Assembly (NCBI RefSeq): GCF_014647895.1
Contig: NZ_BMQB01000001.1
Location: 186,001-250,000 of the forward strand
Reading direction: 5' to 3'
DNA length: 64,000 nt
From: Pilimelia anulata
Lineage (GTDB): Bacteria > Actinomycetota > Actinomycetes > Mycobacteriales > Micromonosporaceae
The notes beneath the pieces were generated by a model. The model had not been told where the DNA came from. It saw nothing but the letters and a program-made list of their open reading frames with translations, and did not search any database. The translations under genes were made by a program, and so were the position numbers. The stretch's first letter is position 1, and each line of letters begins with the position of its first letter. Positions 6,649-15,534 of the stretch are shown piece after piece.

Positions 6649-8163
6649 ATGGCACCACCTGCTCAATCTCCCGCGCTGGCTGCCGGCCGGCTGGGACCGG
6701 CTGACATCGTGTTCTTCAACCTCGCGGCGGCAGCGCCGTTGACGGTGGCGGCCGGGGTGATCCCGACCGCCTACGCGGTCACCGGCCTGACCGGTCTACC
6801 TGTGGCGTTCCTGGCCGTGGCCGCCGGCCTCGCGCTGTTCGCGGTCGGGTTCGTGGCGATGGCCCGCAGGGTGAGCAACGCGGGCGCGTTCTACGCCTAC
6901 ATCGCCCGTGGCCTGGGCAGGCCGTTTGGTGTCGGGGCAGCGTGGGTCGCGGTGGTGGCCTACAACGCGATGCAGGTCGGCCTGTACGGGCTGGTGGGTG
7001 CGGCGACGGCCCCGGTCGTGGAGCAGTGGTTCGGGGTGCCGCTGCCGTGGTGGCTGATCGCCCTGGCCTGCTGGGCGCTGGTGGCCGTCCTCGGCGTGCT
7101 GCGCGTAGACGTCAACGGACGGATCCTGGCTGCGCTGCTGTGCGCGGAGGTGATCGTCCTGGCGGTCTACCACGCCGCGAACTTGACGCACCCGGCCGAC
7201 GGAACCTTAGCCCTGGGCGCGCTGTCCCCGACCAACCTCGCCGGCGGTGGCGTGGGCGCGCTGTTGGTGTTGGCCATTCTGGGGTTCGTGGGTTTCGAGG
7301 GTGCGGTGGTGTTCAGCGAGGAGTCCCGGGATCGGCAACGCACCGTGGCCGTCGCCACGTACGTCTCGATCGGGGTGATCGCGGTGCTGTATGCGGTGTC
7401 GTCGTGGGCGATGACGGTGGCTGCCGGCCCGGACCAGATCATTACCCGCGCCCAGGCCGACGGCCCGGAGCTGTTGTTCAACCTCGCCAACGCCAACCTG
7501 GGGGCGTTCGCCGCCGATACCGGACACGCCCTGTTCGCGACCTCCGTGGTCGCCGCGGCGATCTCCTTCCACAACACCAGCGCACGGTATGTGTTCGCGC
7601 TGGGCCGCGAAGGCGTACTACCGCACGCGTTCGGCCGCACCAACGCCGCCGGGGCGCCGAGGGCCGGGTCGCTGTGTCAGAGCCTGCTCGGCCTCACGGT
7701 GATCGTGGTCTACGCCGTCGGGGGCTGGGACCCGGTCGCGAACCTGTTCTTCTGGGCCGGCACCGCAGGTGGGCTCGGCGTTCTGCTCCTCATCGCCGCA
7801 GCGTCGGTAGCGATCGCCGTGTTCCTGGGCCGGCAGCCCGACGGAGAGGGCTGGTGGACCGGCCGGACAGCGCCAATCCTTGCGGCGGTGCTGATGGTTG
7901 CGGCAGCGGGGTTGGGAGTGGTCCAGTTCGACGTCGTGCTCGGCTCGGCGCCGGCGTGGCTGCCCATCGCTGTTCCGTTGTTCTACCTGTTCGTCACCCT
8001 GCTGGGTGTGGGGTACGGGCTGGCGCTACGCGCCTCGCATTCCGCGGTGTACCCGCGTATCGGGCTCGGCGCCCACGCCAGCCTGGCCGTGCCACCGGTG
8101 CCACGCCAGCAGCAGCGCCACATACCCACCCACTGCGCCACCGACAAGGCGGCGCACCGGTGA
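6649..8163 (+). CDS. APC-superfamily amino acid permease
   Basis: 504 residues, almost wholly hydrophobic with about 12 membrane segments. The N-terminal region (GPADIVFFNLAAAAPLT and SNAGAFYAYIARGLGRP) has the conserved glycine-rich first helices of APC amino acid/polyamine transporters. It would import an amino acid or amine through the cytoplasmic membrane by proton symport or exchange. RBS GGAGG precedes the ATG. The stop overlaps the start of the downstream GNAT gene. Confidence 0.9.
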   Translation: MAPPAQSPALAAGRLGPADIVFFNLAAAAPLTVAAGVIPTAYAVTGLTGLPVAFLAVAAGLALFAVGFVAMARRVSNAGAFYAYIARGLGRPFGVGAAWVAVVAYNAMQVGLYGLVGAATAPVVEQWFGVPLPWWLIALACWALVAVLGVLRVDVNGRILAALLCAEVIVLAVYHAANLTHPADGTLALGALSPTNLAGGGVGALLVLAILGFVGFEGAVVFSEESRDRQRTVAVATYVSIGVIAVLYAVSSWAMTVAAGPDQIITRAQADGPELLFNLANANLGAFAADTGHALFATSVVAAAISFHNTSARYVFALGREGVLPHAFGRTNAAGAPRAGSLCQSLLGLTVIVVYAVGGWDPVANLFFWAGTAGGLGVLLLIAAASVAIAVFLGRQPDGEGWWTGRTAPILAAVLMVAAAGLGVVQFDVVLGSAPAWLPIAVPLFYLFVTLLGVGYGLALRASHSAVYPRIGLGAHASLAVPPVPRQQQRHIPTHCATDKAAHR

Positions 8164-8741
8164 GCCGCGCACCGCAGATCGCAGTCGCCGACCCCACCGA
8201 ACTCGCCACGGTCGTGGACGTCATCACCGACGCCTTCCTCACGCTTGACGTGGCAGCCTGGTTGGTGCCGGACCCGGCGCAGCGGCGCGCAGCGATGCGG
8301 GGGCACTTGTGCTTGATCACAGAGCAGGCATTCGCCCACGGCACCGTCTACCTCGCCGATCGGGGCGCGGGTGCAGCGGTCTGGTGCGACCGCACCACCG
8401 ACGCCCCGGAAGTTGGCGATTACGACAGCCGCCTCGCCGCGCTGTGTGGGGAGCACGTCGACCGGTTCCGTACCTTCGATGCGCTACTGGCCTCCCACAC
8501 CCCACCCGAGCCGCACCACCACCTGGCCCTGCTCGGCGTCACCCCAACCCGGCAAGGCACCGGAGTCGGCACCGCCTTACTGCGAGCCCACCACCAGCGT
8601 CTACCCGCCGGGGTACCGGCCTATCTGGAGGCCAGTTCCATGCGCGCACGTGACTTGTATGCCCGTCACGGCTACCAGACCCAGCCACCCTTCCACGTCG
8701 CCGATCATTGCCCGCCGCTGTGGCCCATGTGGCGGCACTGA
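8160..8741 (+). CDS. GNAT-family N-acetyltransferase
   Basis: 193 residues from a GTG at 8160 that overlaps the permease stop codon (GTGA). The acetyl-CoA-binding region LLGVTPTRQGTGVGTALLRA (pattern R/Q-x-x-G-x-G/A) and the closing ARDLYARHGY are typical of GNAT enzymes. It would acetylate a small-molecule amine, possibly one handled by the coupled permease (inference). It ends shortly before the lanthipeptide cluster and is probably not part of it. Confidence 0.85.
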   Translation: MSRAPQIAVADPTELATVVDVITDAFLTLDVAAWLVPDPAQRRAAMRGHLCLITEQAFAHGTVYLADRGAGAAVWCDRTTDAPEVGDYDSRLAALCGEHVDRFRTFDALLASHTPPEPHHHLALLGVTPTRQGTGVGTALLRAHHQRLPAGVPAYLEASSMRARDLYARHGYQTQPPFHVADHCPPLWPMWRH

Positions 8742-8863
8742 ACCCACGATCATCACCACCGGGCGTCGGCACCGTCGGTAGCCGACCGCACAAGCATCCG
8801 CCTTGGTCCCACAGGCGCAACCGTCCATGTACTCAACCGATTCACCGAAATGAGGAAACAAGG

Positions 8864-10069
8864 GTGACCGCTTTGCGCGAAAAAGCCGAAGACCCGGACA
8901 AGCTGCGGGCCGCGATGGTAGATGCGCTACGCGACGAGCAGATGATCCTGTCGGATGCGGTAGCTGCGGCCTTCGACGCCGTACCCCGACACATGTTCGC
9001 TCCAGGCGAGCCGCTGGAGAAGGTGTACGCGACGAACGTGACACTCCTTCCGAAGTTGGCAGCCGACGGCTCAGAGATGAGCGTCGTTTCAGCGTCGCAC
9101 ATTCAGGCGGCGATGCTGAAGCAGGCCGAGATCACCGCAGGCATGCGGGTAATGGAGATCGGCTCGGGTGGCTACAACGCCGCGTTAATCGCCGAGCTGG
9201 TTGGCCCTACCGGCGCCGTCACCACGGTCGACATCGACGCGGACATCACCGCCCGCGCGCGGCAGTTTCTCACCGAGGCCGGATACCACCACGTCCAGGT
9301 GGTACACGCTGACGCCGAGCACGCGCTCGCCGACGCTGGCCTGTTCGACGTCATCATCGTGACCGTTGGGGCTTGGGACATCCCACCAACCTGGCTGGAG
9401 CAGCTGACCCCGTCCGGCCGGATCGTCGTACCCCTGCGATTCGCCGGTATCAGCCGGTCCATCGCCTTCGACCGGGTCGGTGACGGCCTGGTCGCCGCTA
9501 ACTACCGGCTCGGGATGTTCGTGCCGATGCAAGGCGACGGAGCGTTCGAGGAACAGACCATCGCGGTCGACGGCGAGGTTGCACTGCGGGTCGATCAGCC
9601 ACAACCGGCCGCTTTCGACATTCCAGCATTGCGCAAGGCAGTCAACGGGCCGCGAATCGAACGCTGGTCCGGTGCCATCTTCGACATGCCCGACGAGCTG
9701 GAAATGTTCCTGCTGACCAGCGAACCACGGATGGCGATGCTGCACGTCAGCGACAACATGGCAAACCAGGATGTGTTCAACGCATCCGCGCGCAGAGGCG
9801 TACCGGTCCTGGTCGAGGGGGGCAGCTTCGCATACCGAATCAAACGGCCCAACCCAAAGACCGGTGGCTACGAAAGCGGAGTCATCGCACACGGGCCGAA
9901 CGCCGAAACGCTCGCCGACCGCTATCTCAGCTTGCTGCGCCGATGGGCGGACGAATACCACCGACGTGGGGCAGCCCGCATCGCCTACCACCCCGGAACC
10001 GTCGGCGTCATCGGCGATGGATGGGAAGCCGTCAAGCGTCACGGCACCCTCACGGTCACCTGGCCGTGA
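8864..10069 (+). CDS. FxLD-system PIMT-like methyltransferase (LanSA type)
   Basis: 401 residues from the GTG at 8864 preceded by GAGGAAA. The start (ILSDAVAAAFDAVPRHMFAPG) and the SAM motif MRVMEIGSGGYNAALIAELVG mark a PIMT-fold O-methyltransferase. The extended C-terminal half matches the methyltransferase that accompanies FxLD-family class I lanthipeptides. In the studied relatives (OlvSA type) it methylates an aspartate of the ringed peptide, giving succinimide and then isoaspartate, a beta-amino acid in the backbone. It lies 60 bases before the precursor gene. D45 of the precursor (in TNDNC) is the likely target (inference). Confidence 0.9.
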   Translation: MTALREKAEDPDKLRAAMVDALRDEQMILSDAVAAAFDAVPRHMFAPGEPLEKVYATNVTLLPKLAADGSEMSVVSASHIQAAMLKQAEITAGMRVMEIGSGGYNAALIAELVGPTGAVTTVDIDADITARARQFLTEAGYHHVQVVHADAEHALADAGLFDVIIVTVGAWDIPPTWLEQLTPSGRIVVPLRFAGISRSIAFDRVGDGLVAANYRLGMFVPMQGDGAFEEQTIAVDGEVALRVDQPQPAAFDIPALRKAVNGPRIERWSGAIFDMPDELEMFLLTSEPRMAMLHVSDNMANQDVFNASARRGVPVLVEGGSFAYRIKRPNPKTGGYESGVIAHGPNAETLADRYLSLLRRWADEYHRRGAARIAYHPGTVGVIGDGWEAVKRHGTLTVTWP

Positions 10070-10129
10070 CCGACGCCCCGCAGCCAGCCCGGCCGCGGGA
10101 GATCAACAACCCCTAGTAAGGAGAAAGCT

Positions 10130-10309
10130 GTGTCAGTGCAGTTAGAGACCGCCCCGATCACGATCGACAATCCCAACCCGGTGGACACCGGCGAATGGGA
10201 TCTGGATGTGTCCTTCATCGAGGCCGGCGACTCGGTCAAGCACCTAATCTACATGACCAACGACAACTGCGGCCAAACCTGCGCCTCGGCGTGCGTTAGC
10301 TGCCCGTAG
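10130..10309 (+). CDS. lanA: FxLD-family lanthipeptide precursor
   Basis: 59 residues from a GTG at 10130 with AAGGAG upstream. The leader carries GEWDLDVSFIEAG, the FxLD box with Trp in place of Phe. The C-terminal core reads NDNCGQTCASACVSCP: four cysteines (47, 51, 55, 58) with T43, T50, S53 and S57 as dehydration sites, so up to four (methyl)lanthionine rings are possible. D45 is the only core aspartate and the expected isoaspartate site. The gene sits between its methyltransferase and LanB and is followed by a 13-bp stem-loop. Family identity is clear despite the Trp variant. Confidence 0.92.
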   Translation: MSVQLETAPITIDNPNPVDTGEWDLDVSFIEAGDSVKHLIYMTNDNCGQTCASACVSCP

Positions 10310-10336
10310 CCCTCCTCTGAAAAGTCGGCAAGCCAG

Positions 10337-10366
10337 TGGGAGGGCGTCGCTGGACGCCCTCCCACC
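10337..10366 (+). promoter_or_regulatory. 13-bp perfect stem-loop between lanA and lanB
   Basis: GTGGGAGGGCGTC (10337-10349) pairs perfectly with GACGCCCTCCCAC (10354-10366) around a 4-base GCTG loop. It follows the precursor gene and comes before the lanB ribosome binding site. It is a likely attenuating terminator or 3'-end stabiliser giving excess precursor mRNA. Confidence 0.75.
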
Positions 10367-10381
10367 CCGGGAAGGAGCGGC

Positions 10382-13300
10382 GTGTTTCAGGTCATTGACG
10401 CGGTGTTGGTGCGCGCCGCTTCTGCGCCGCTGAGTGCAGGCCCGGCCTGGTGGCCGGCGCTAGAAGACGGCAACGAGCAACTATGGCGACAGTGGACGAG
10501 TGACGTGACGACCGATGCTGCGTTCGCCGGCGCGCTCGCACACGCCAGTCCTTTCCTCGCTCAGCGCGCCCACGGCTTCGCCGCTGGCGCCACGCTGGGA
10601 GTACGGGATGCTCGGCGGCTTACGCTGTCGATGATGCGGTACGTGCTTCGCGCAACCGCACGAGCCACCCCGTACGGACTATTCGCCGGCGTCGCCCCCG
10701 TACAACTCGGCGGCTCAGCCACCGCAGTGATCGGCGAGCGCCATCGGCCAAAGGCGCGCGTTCGGGCCCGATGGTTCGCGCAGCTGGTTGAACAGCTGGA
10801 AGCGGACCCGAAGCTTCGAAATCTACTGCTGGTGCAGGCGAACAATCTGGTGACACAGCGGGTCGGGTATTTGGTATTGCCGAACCGGCCGAGCCGTGAC
10901 CCGGACGGCGCACCGGCCCACGTCAACGTCCGGGCCACCGCTCCTACCCGGGCGGCGTTGGCTTACGCCGACGCATCTATCCGATGGCCGCAGCTCTCCA
11001 CAAGGCTCGCTACGTCGTTCGGTGTTGATGGGGCTGTCGCCGATGGGCTCATCTGTGGATTGGTGCAGCAGGGGCTTCTGCTGACGCACCTCAGTCCTTC
11101 GATGGTCGACACCCGCCCCGCGTCCCGGCTCGCGCAGCAGCTGGCCAGCGCCAAGGTCGTGGATGTTCACGTCGACGGCACGGCTCTGGCTGCGGTTCGT
11201 GACCTCACCACGTCCGTTGTTCAGTTGGCGGCAGAGCACGATGGCGCCCCCAACTTGGCGCAGGCCGCCATTCGTCGCCAGCGCCTCAACAAGGTGGTCG
11301 AAGGCGACAGGGCCGGTGAAGGCGTGGCCGTTGATCTTCGGCTGGACGCCACTGTTACCTTGCCGCGTCGGGCGGTCGATGAGGTCGCGCGTGCGTGCGC
11401 CACGCTGGTTCGGCTTGCGAATCCGAACCCGGGCGGATGGCGAGCGTGGCATGTGGCGTTCCTGGATCGCTATGGGCTGCGCGCGGCGGTAAGGGTGCTT
11501 GATGTCGTGGATGAGGCGATGGGTTTGGGCTACCCTGCCGGCTTCCATGGTGGGCCGCTGCGACCCCGTCAGGTTTTCACCGACCGAGATCGGGCCCTGC
11601 TGGCGTTGGCTCAGACCGCGGCATTGACTGGTCAGCACGAAATCAGCGTCGATGACGCTCTCATAGATCGGGTTGCCGGTGGCGTTCAGGACGCTACCGG
11701 GCAGGTGCAACCGAGTTGTGCGTTGACGGTTCGCGTTCACGCCGACAGTACCGATGCCATCGTGCAGGGCCGGTTCGATATGACGGTCGTTGGTGTGTCC
11801 CGCCATGCCGGCACCACGATCGGACGGTTCCTTGACCTGCTACCCGATGACGCTCAGCAGACGATGGTGGGCGCATTGGCTGCGGTACCGACCGTTACCG
11901 TAGGGGCGTTGGCGGTCCAGGTCACGGCGACCGGCCCGTACATTGACACCTTGGATGTGGCCCGGTCGCAGCAGGTGCTACCGCATCTGCTGCCAGTCGG
12001 TGAGTACCACGATTTGCCCGCTGAGCAGGTGGTTCGGCTCGACGACCTGGCCGTGACCGCCGATCGGGACCGCCTTTACTTAGTCAGCCTGTCGCGCCGC
12101 CGGGTGGTTGAGCCGATCCTGTTCAACGCGGTAGAGCCCGTGCGCCACACCCTGCCGGTCGTTCGGTTCCTGACCGAACTCCCGGCAGCCTTCTGCACCC
12201 CCTGCACCAGATTCGACTGGGGCGCCGCCGCCGACCTGCCTTTTCTGCCGGCACTGCGATCAGGGAGAACAATCCTGGCGCCCGCACGCTGGCTGCTGAC
12301 AACCGAAGCGCTACCCGGCAACAGTGCCTCCTGGCCGACATGGCGGGCCGCCCTGACTGGCTGGCTGACGAACACCGGCTGTCCGAACCGGGTGCTGGTC
12401 GGTGACGGCGATCAACGGCTGGCGCTGGATCTGACCGAATCAGCCCACCAGGCGCTGCTTCGCGACTACCTCAACCGCAGCAAGCGGGCCGCGCTGCGAC
12501 CAGCGCCTGACAACGATCACGCCGGCTGGCTGGCCGGACGCGCACACGAGATCGTCGTTCCCGTGGCATCCGGCAGTAGTCCGCTGCCAGCACCGGACCT
12601 GGCAATGCTGTCAGCGGCGGTCGAGTACGGTGATCACGGCAACCTACCCGGTGCCAGCGAATACCTGTACGTCAAGCTGTACGCCCCGCCGCAGCGGCAG
12701 ACCGAAATCCTGGCCGAACGCCTCGACACGCTGCTAGATCACGTGCCCCCGGCAGAACAGCGTTGGTGGTACCTGCGCTATCACGATCCGAAGCCCCATC
12801 TACGGCTGCGGCTTCCGACGGCCGTAGGCCCGGCGTTGGGCCCGTGGGCGGCGCAACTGCGCCGCGACGGGCTGCTGTGGCGGATGCAGATCGACACCGA
12901 CTACCCCGAATTCGCCCGCTACGGCGGACCCGCCGCCTACCGCGCCGCGCAGAACGTGTTCATGGCCGACTCCGCCGCTGCGCAGGCGCAGCTCCGGACA
13001 GTCGGCCAGGCGCGTTTCGACGTCCGGGCGGTAACTGCGGCCAGTATCCTGAACATCGCCACCTCGCTCCTCGGCGATAGCACTGACGGCATGCGGGCCT
13101 TGATCAGCCGAACCAGGCCAGTGCGTGACGCCCCGCCGCGCGACCTCCATGCGCAAGTCCTGATGCTTACCGGCAGCCAAAATCCGAGCCTGGCACCACA
13201 GGGGTATGAGCCGGTCCTGGCCAGCTGGCAGCGCCGCCACCAGGCACTGGCCACATACCGACAGGCCCTCAACGACGCCGGTCTGCACCCCGTCGGGCTG

Positions 13301-13429
13301 CTACCCGACCTGATGCACCTGCACCACACCCGGATTGCGGGCGTCGACCTTGACGCTGAACGGACCTGCCTGCACCTGGCGCGCTCAGCCGCACTGAGCT
13401 TGATCAGCCGCCCTAGGAGCCAACCATGA
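10382..13429 (+). CDS. lanB: Class I lantibiotic dehydratase (LanB), full length
   Basis: 1015 residues, starting at a GTG with AAGGAG just upstream. The N-terminal two-thirds is the glutamylation domain (ATPYGLFAGVAPV near residue 95 is characteristic); the C-terminal 270 or so residues are the elimination domain (YLYVKLYAPPQRQTEIL, WWYLRYHDPKPHLRLRL). In class I lanthipeptides LanB uses glutamyl-tRNA to activate Ser and Thr and then eliminates glutamate to give dehydroalanine and dehydrobutyrine. The substrate should be the FxLD precursor upstream. It overlaps the LanC gene by 4 bp. Confidence 0.95.
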   Translation: MFQVIDAVLVRAASAPLSAGPAWWPALEDGNEQLWRQWTSDVTTDAAFAGALAHASPFLAQRAHGFAAGATLGVRDARRLTLSMMRYVLRATARATPYGLFAGVAPVQLGGSATAVIGERHRPKARVRARWFAQLVEQLEADPKLRNLLLVQANNLVTQRVGYLVLPNRPSRDPDGAPAHVNVRATAPTRAALAYADASIRWPQLSTRLATSFGVDGAVADGLICGLVQQGLLLTHLSPSMVDTRPASRLAQQLASAKVVDVHVDGTALAAVRDLTTSVVQLAAEHDGAPNLAQAAIRRQRLNKVVEGDRAGEGVAVDLRLDATVTLPRRAVDEVARACATLVRLANPNPGGWRAWHVAFLDRYGLRAAVRVLDVVDEAMGLGYPAGFHGGPLRPRQVFTDRDRALLALAQTAALTGQHEISVDDALIDRVAGGVQDATGQVQPSCALTVRVHADSTDAIVQGRFDMTVVGVSRHAGTTIGRFLDLLPDDAQQTMVGALAAVPTVTVGALAVQVTATGPYIDTLDVARSQQVLPHLLPVGEYHDLPAEQVVRLDDLAVTADRDRLYLVSLSRRRVVEPILFNAVEPVRHTLPVVRFLTELPAAFCTPCTRFDWGAAADLPFLPALRSGRTILAPARWLLTTEALPGNSASWPTWRAALTGWLTNTGCPNRVLVGDGDQRLALDLTESAHQALLRDYLNRSKRAALRPAPDNDHAGWLAGRAHEIVVPVASGSSPLPAPDLAMLSAAVEYGDHGNLPGASEYLYVKLYAPPQRQTEILAERLDTLLDHVPPAEQRWWYLRYHDPKPHLRLRLPTAVGPALGPWAAQLRRDGLLWRMQIDTDYPEFARYGGPAAYRAAQNVFMADSAAAQAQLRTVGQARFDVRAVTAASILNIATSLLGDSTDGMRALISRTRPVRDAPPRDLHAQVLMLTGSQNPSLAPQGYEPVLASWQRRHQALATYRQALNDAGLHPVGLLPDLMHLHHTRIAGVDLDAERTCLHLARSAALSLISRPRSQP

Positions 13430-14658
13430 CTAGCGCCGCCACCCGCCTGCTGGACGCCGCATCCGCCATCGCCGACGCACTCAGCGACCCGGACCGCGTG
13501 CGTTGGCCGGACACGAACCGGGCCAGCCCCGCATCGTTGGCAGGAGGAGCCGTTGGTGTCGCGTTGCTGCATGTGCACCGTGCACGCACCGGACACGGCG
13601 ATGAAAACACTGCCCATCGCTGGCTCGCCGCCGCAACCCGCGATCCGATAAGCGCCGGCCCCAACGCGAACCTGTTTAACGGAGCCCCCGCCATCTGTTT
13701 CGTACTGCGCGCAGCCGCCGACGGCACCAGCGCCTACAGTCGGCCCCTCCAGGCGGTCGAGGACCACACCCTCTCCATTGCTGCAAGTCGCCTCGACGCA
13801 GCCTGGGCACGCATCGAGTCCGGCGCTGCTCTGACGATGCGCGAGTTTGACCTAGTCCACGGCATCACCGGCCTGACCGCCCACCTCCTCGGCACCCAGC
13901 CCGAGCATCCCGTCACCAAACGAGCCTTGTCCTACCTGGTGAACCTCACCGAGCGGCCACAGCGCTCCCGTCCGCCGTGGTGGCTTGCCAGCGGACTCAA
14001 CGGAGAGCCGCACCCCGACTACCCCGACGGCCACGGCAACCTCGGCGTCGCCCATGGCATCAGCGCAGTCATCGCCGTACTCGCGCTGGCCGTCCGCGAC
14101 GGCTACGCCATGGCCGAGACAACCGAGGCCCTGCAGCGGCTATGCGCCTGGACCGACCAGTGGCGCCAACACGATGACGCCGGCACCTGGTGGCCCGGCT
14201 ACCTCACCCCACAACAACACGACTGCGGCACTCGCAGGCACGCGCTGCGCAAGCCCCGACCGTCTTGGTGTTACGGCGTCGCGGGAACAGCCCGCGCCCA
14301 ACAGCTCGCCGGTATCGCACTGCGCGACGACACCCGCCAAGCACACGCCAAGAGGTCCATCCTGGACGCCATCAACGATCCCTACCTGCACGGCAAGCTC
14401 CCCGAAGTTGGCCTATGCCACGGCAAAGCCGGACTCCTAACGGCCGCACACCGGATGGCCCAGGACAGCGGCTGCCCAGACGTCCGCGCGGCGGCGAAAA
14501 AGCTGGCCGCCCACCTGGCCGCGCAACTAGTAGAAGAACCGATCACCGATCCCGACCTCATGGACGGCGCCGCCGGGGCGGCACTGGCCCTGCACAGCGC
14601 TGCGACACCTGACACCACCACCGGCCCCCGATGGGACCGATTCCTGCTACTGGCATAA
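13426..14658 (+). CDS. lanC: Lanthionine synthetase cyclase (LanC)
   Basis: 410 residues with the LanC alpha-toroid glycine repeats (GGAVGVALLH, HGITGLTAHLL, HGISAVIAVLA). All zinc ligands are present: C282 in SWCYGVAG, and C331-H332 in LCHGKAGL. It adds core cysteines to the dehydro residues made by LanB, forming the thioether rings. The ATG overlaps the lanB stop codon, so the pair is translationally coupled. Confidence 0.95.
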   Translation: MTSAATRLLDAASAIADALSDPDRVRWPDTNRASPASLAGGAVGVALLHVHRARTGHGDENTAHRWLAAATRDPISAGPNANLFNGAPAICFVLRAAADGTSAYSRPLQAVEDHTLSIAASRLDAAWARIESGAALTMREFDLVHGITGLTAHLLGTQPEHPVTKRALSYLVNLTERPQRSRPPWWLASGLNGEPHPDYPDGHGNLGVAHGISAVIAVLALAVRDGYAMAETTEALQRLCAWTDQWRQHDDAGTWWPGYLTPQQHDCGTRRHALRKPRPSWCYGVAGTARAQQLAGIALRDDTRQAHAKRSILDAINDPYLHGKLPEVGLCHGKAGLLTAAHRMAQDSGCPDVRAAAKKLAAHLAAQLVEEPITDPDLMDGAAGAALALHSAATPDTTTGPRWDRFLLLA

Positions 14659-14673
14659 ACCGGGAGGCCAACG

Positions 14674-15534
14674 ATGACTGAACCCCACTGGCAACAAATC
14701 AGCGTTGAGTTTCCGACCTGGGCACACGCCGAACGCACAGCAGTCACCGACCTGGCGCCGGCGCTCACCGCCCTAGAGGCCCAAAGGGTGTTAGATGCCT
14801 GGTTCTTCATCCGCAAAGCCCCCTGCTGGCGGCTGCGGTACACCGGATCGGACCCCGACCGCGCCCGGGAGAAGATGCGCGGGGCGCTCACTCCGCTGCT
14901 TGCCCAGCGGCAAATACTGTCCGCCACCGCGGTCGTCTACGAGCCCGAGGTACACGCGTTCGGGGGGCACGAGTCGATGGACGCAGCCCACCGCTTCTGG
15001 CATCTCGACAGCCGGCATATCTTGGCCGCGTTGGCGCAACCAGCCATCGGCCGGAAGCGACGAGAACTCGCCGTACTCCTTGTCACCGCCATGCTGCACG
15101 CCGCGCGCCTCGACTGGTACGAACAAGGCGACGTGTGGGCTCGCGTCGCCGCCCACCGACCGCCGCCCACCGATCCCGAAGGGCTGGCCCTACTGATCGG
15201 CCAAACTCGCCGGCTCTTGGCCGCAGACACCGCCACTCTTACTCAATCCAACAAGCCGCTAGCGGACCTCGCTGAATGGGCGACGGTTTACATCGACTTC
15301 GGACACCAAATCAGCGCACTCAACAACGCCGGAAACCTGCACCGCGGTCAGCGAGACATCCTCGCCCACCACATCGTGTTCGCTTTCAACCGCCTCGGCC
15401 TGCCCGCCAACGCCCAATCCGCGCTCAGCAACGCCGCGAAACATGCCATATTCAACAACTTCAACACCCCAACTGAACGGCTGGAACCCGGCGGCCACCC
15501 CCAGCCCCACACCGTAAACGGGAACCTGGCATGA
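14674..15534 (+). CDS. Stand-alone SpaB_C-type (thiopeptide-type bacteriocin) protein
   Basis: 286 residues. WQQISVEFPTWAHAERTAV at the start and WFFIRKAPCWRLRYTG match the elimination-domain family (thiopeptide-type bacteriocin biosynthesis) that forms the C-terminus of LanB. The main LanB here already has its own copy, so this is a second one. In FxLD clusters such a protein is common; it may be a second elimination or other modifying enzyme. ATG at 14674 with GGGAGG upstream. It overlaps the next gene by 4 bp. Confidence 0.85.
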   Translation: MTEPHWQQISVEFPTWAHAERTAVTDLAPALTALEAQRVLDAWFFIRKAPCWRLRYTGSDPDRAREKMRGALTPLLAQRQILSATAVVYEPEVHAFGGHESMDAAHRFWHLDSRHILAALAQPAIGRKRRELAVLLVTAMLHAARLDWYEQGDVWARVAAHRPPPTDPEGLALLIGQTRRLLAADTATLTQSNKPLADLAEWATVYIDFGHQISALNNAGNLHRGQRDILAHHIVFAFNRLGLPANAQSALSNAAKHAIFNNFNTPTERLEPGGHPQPHTVNGNLA

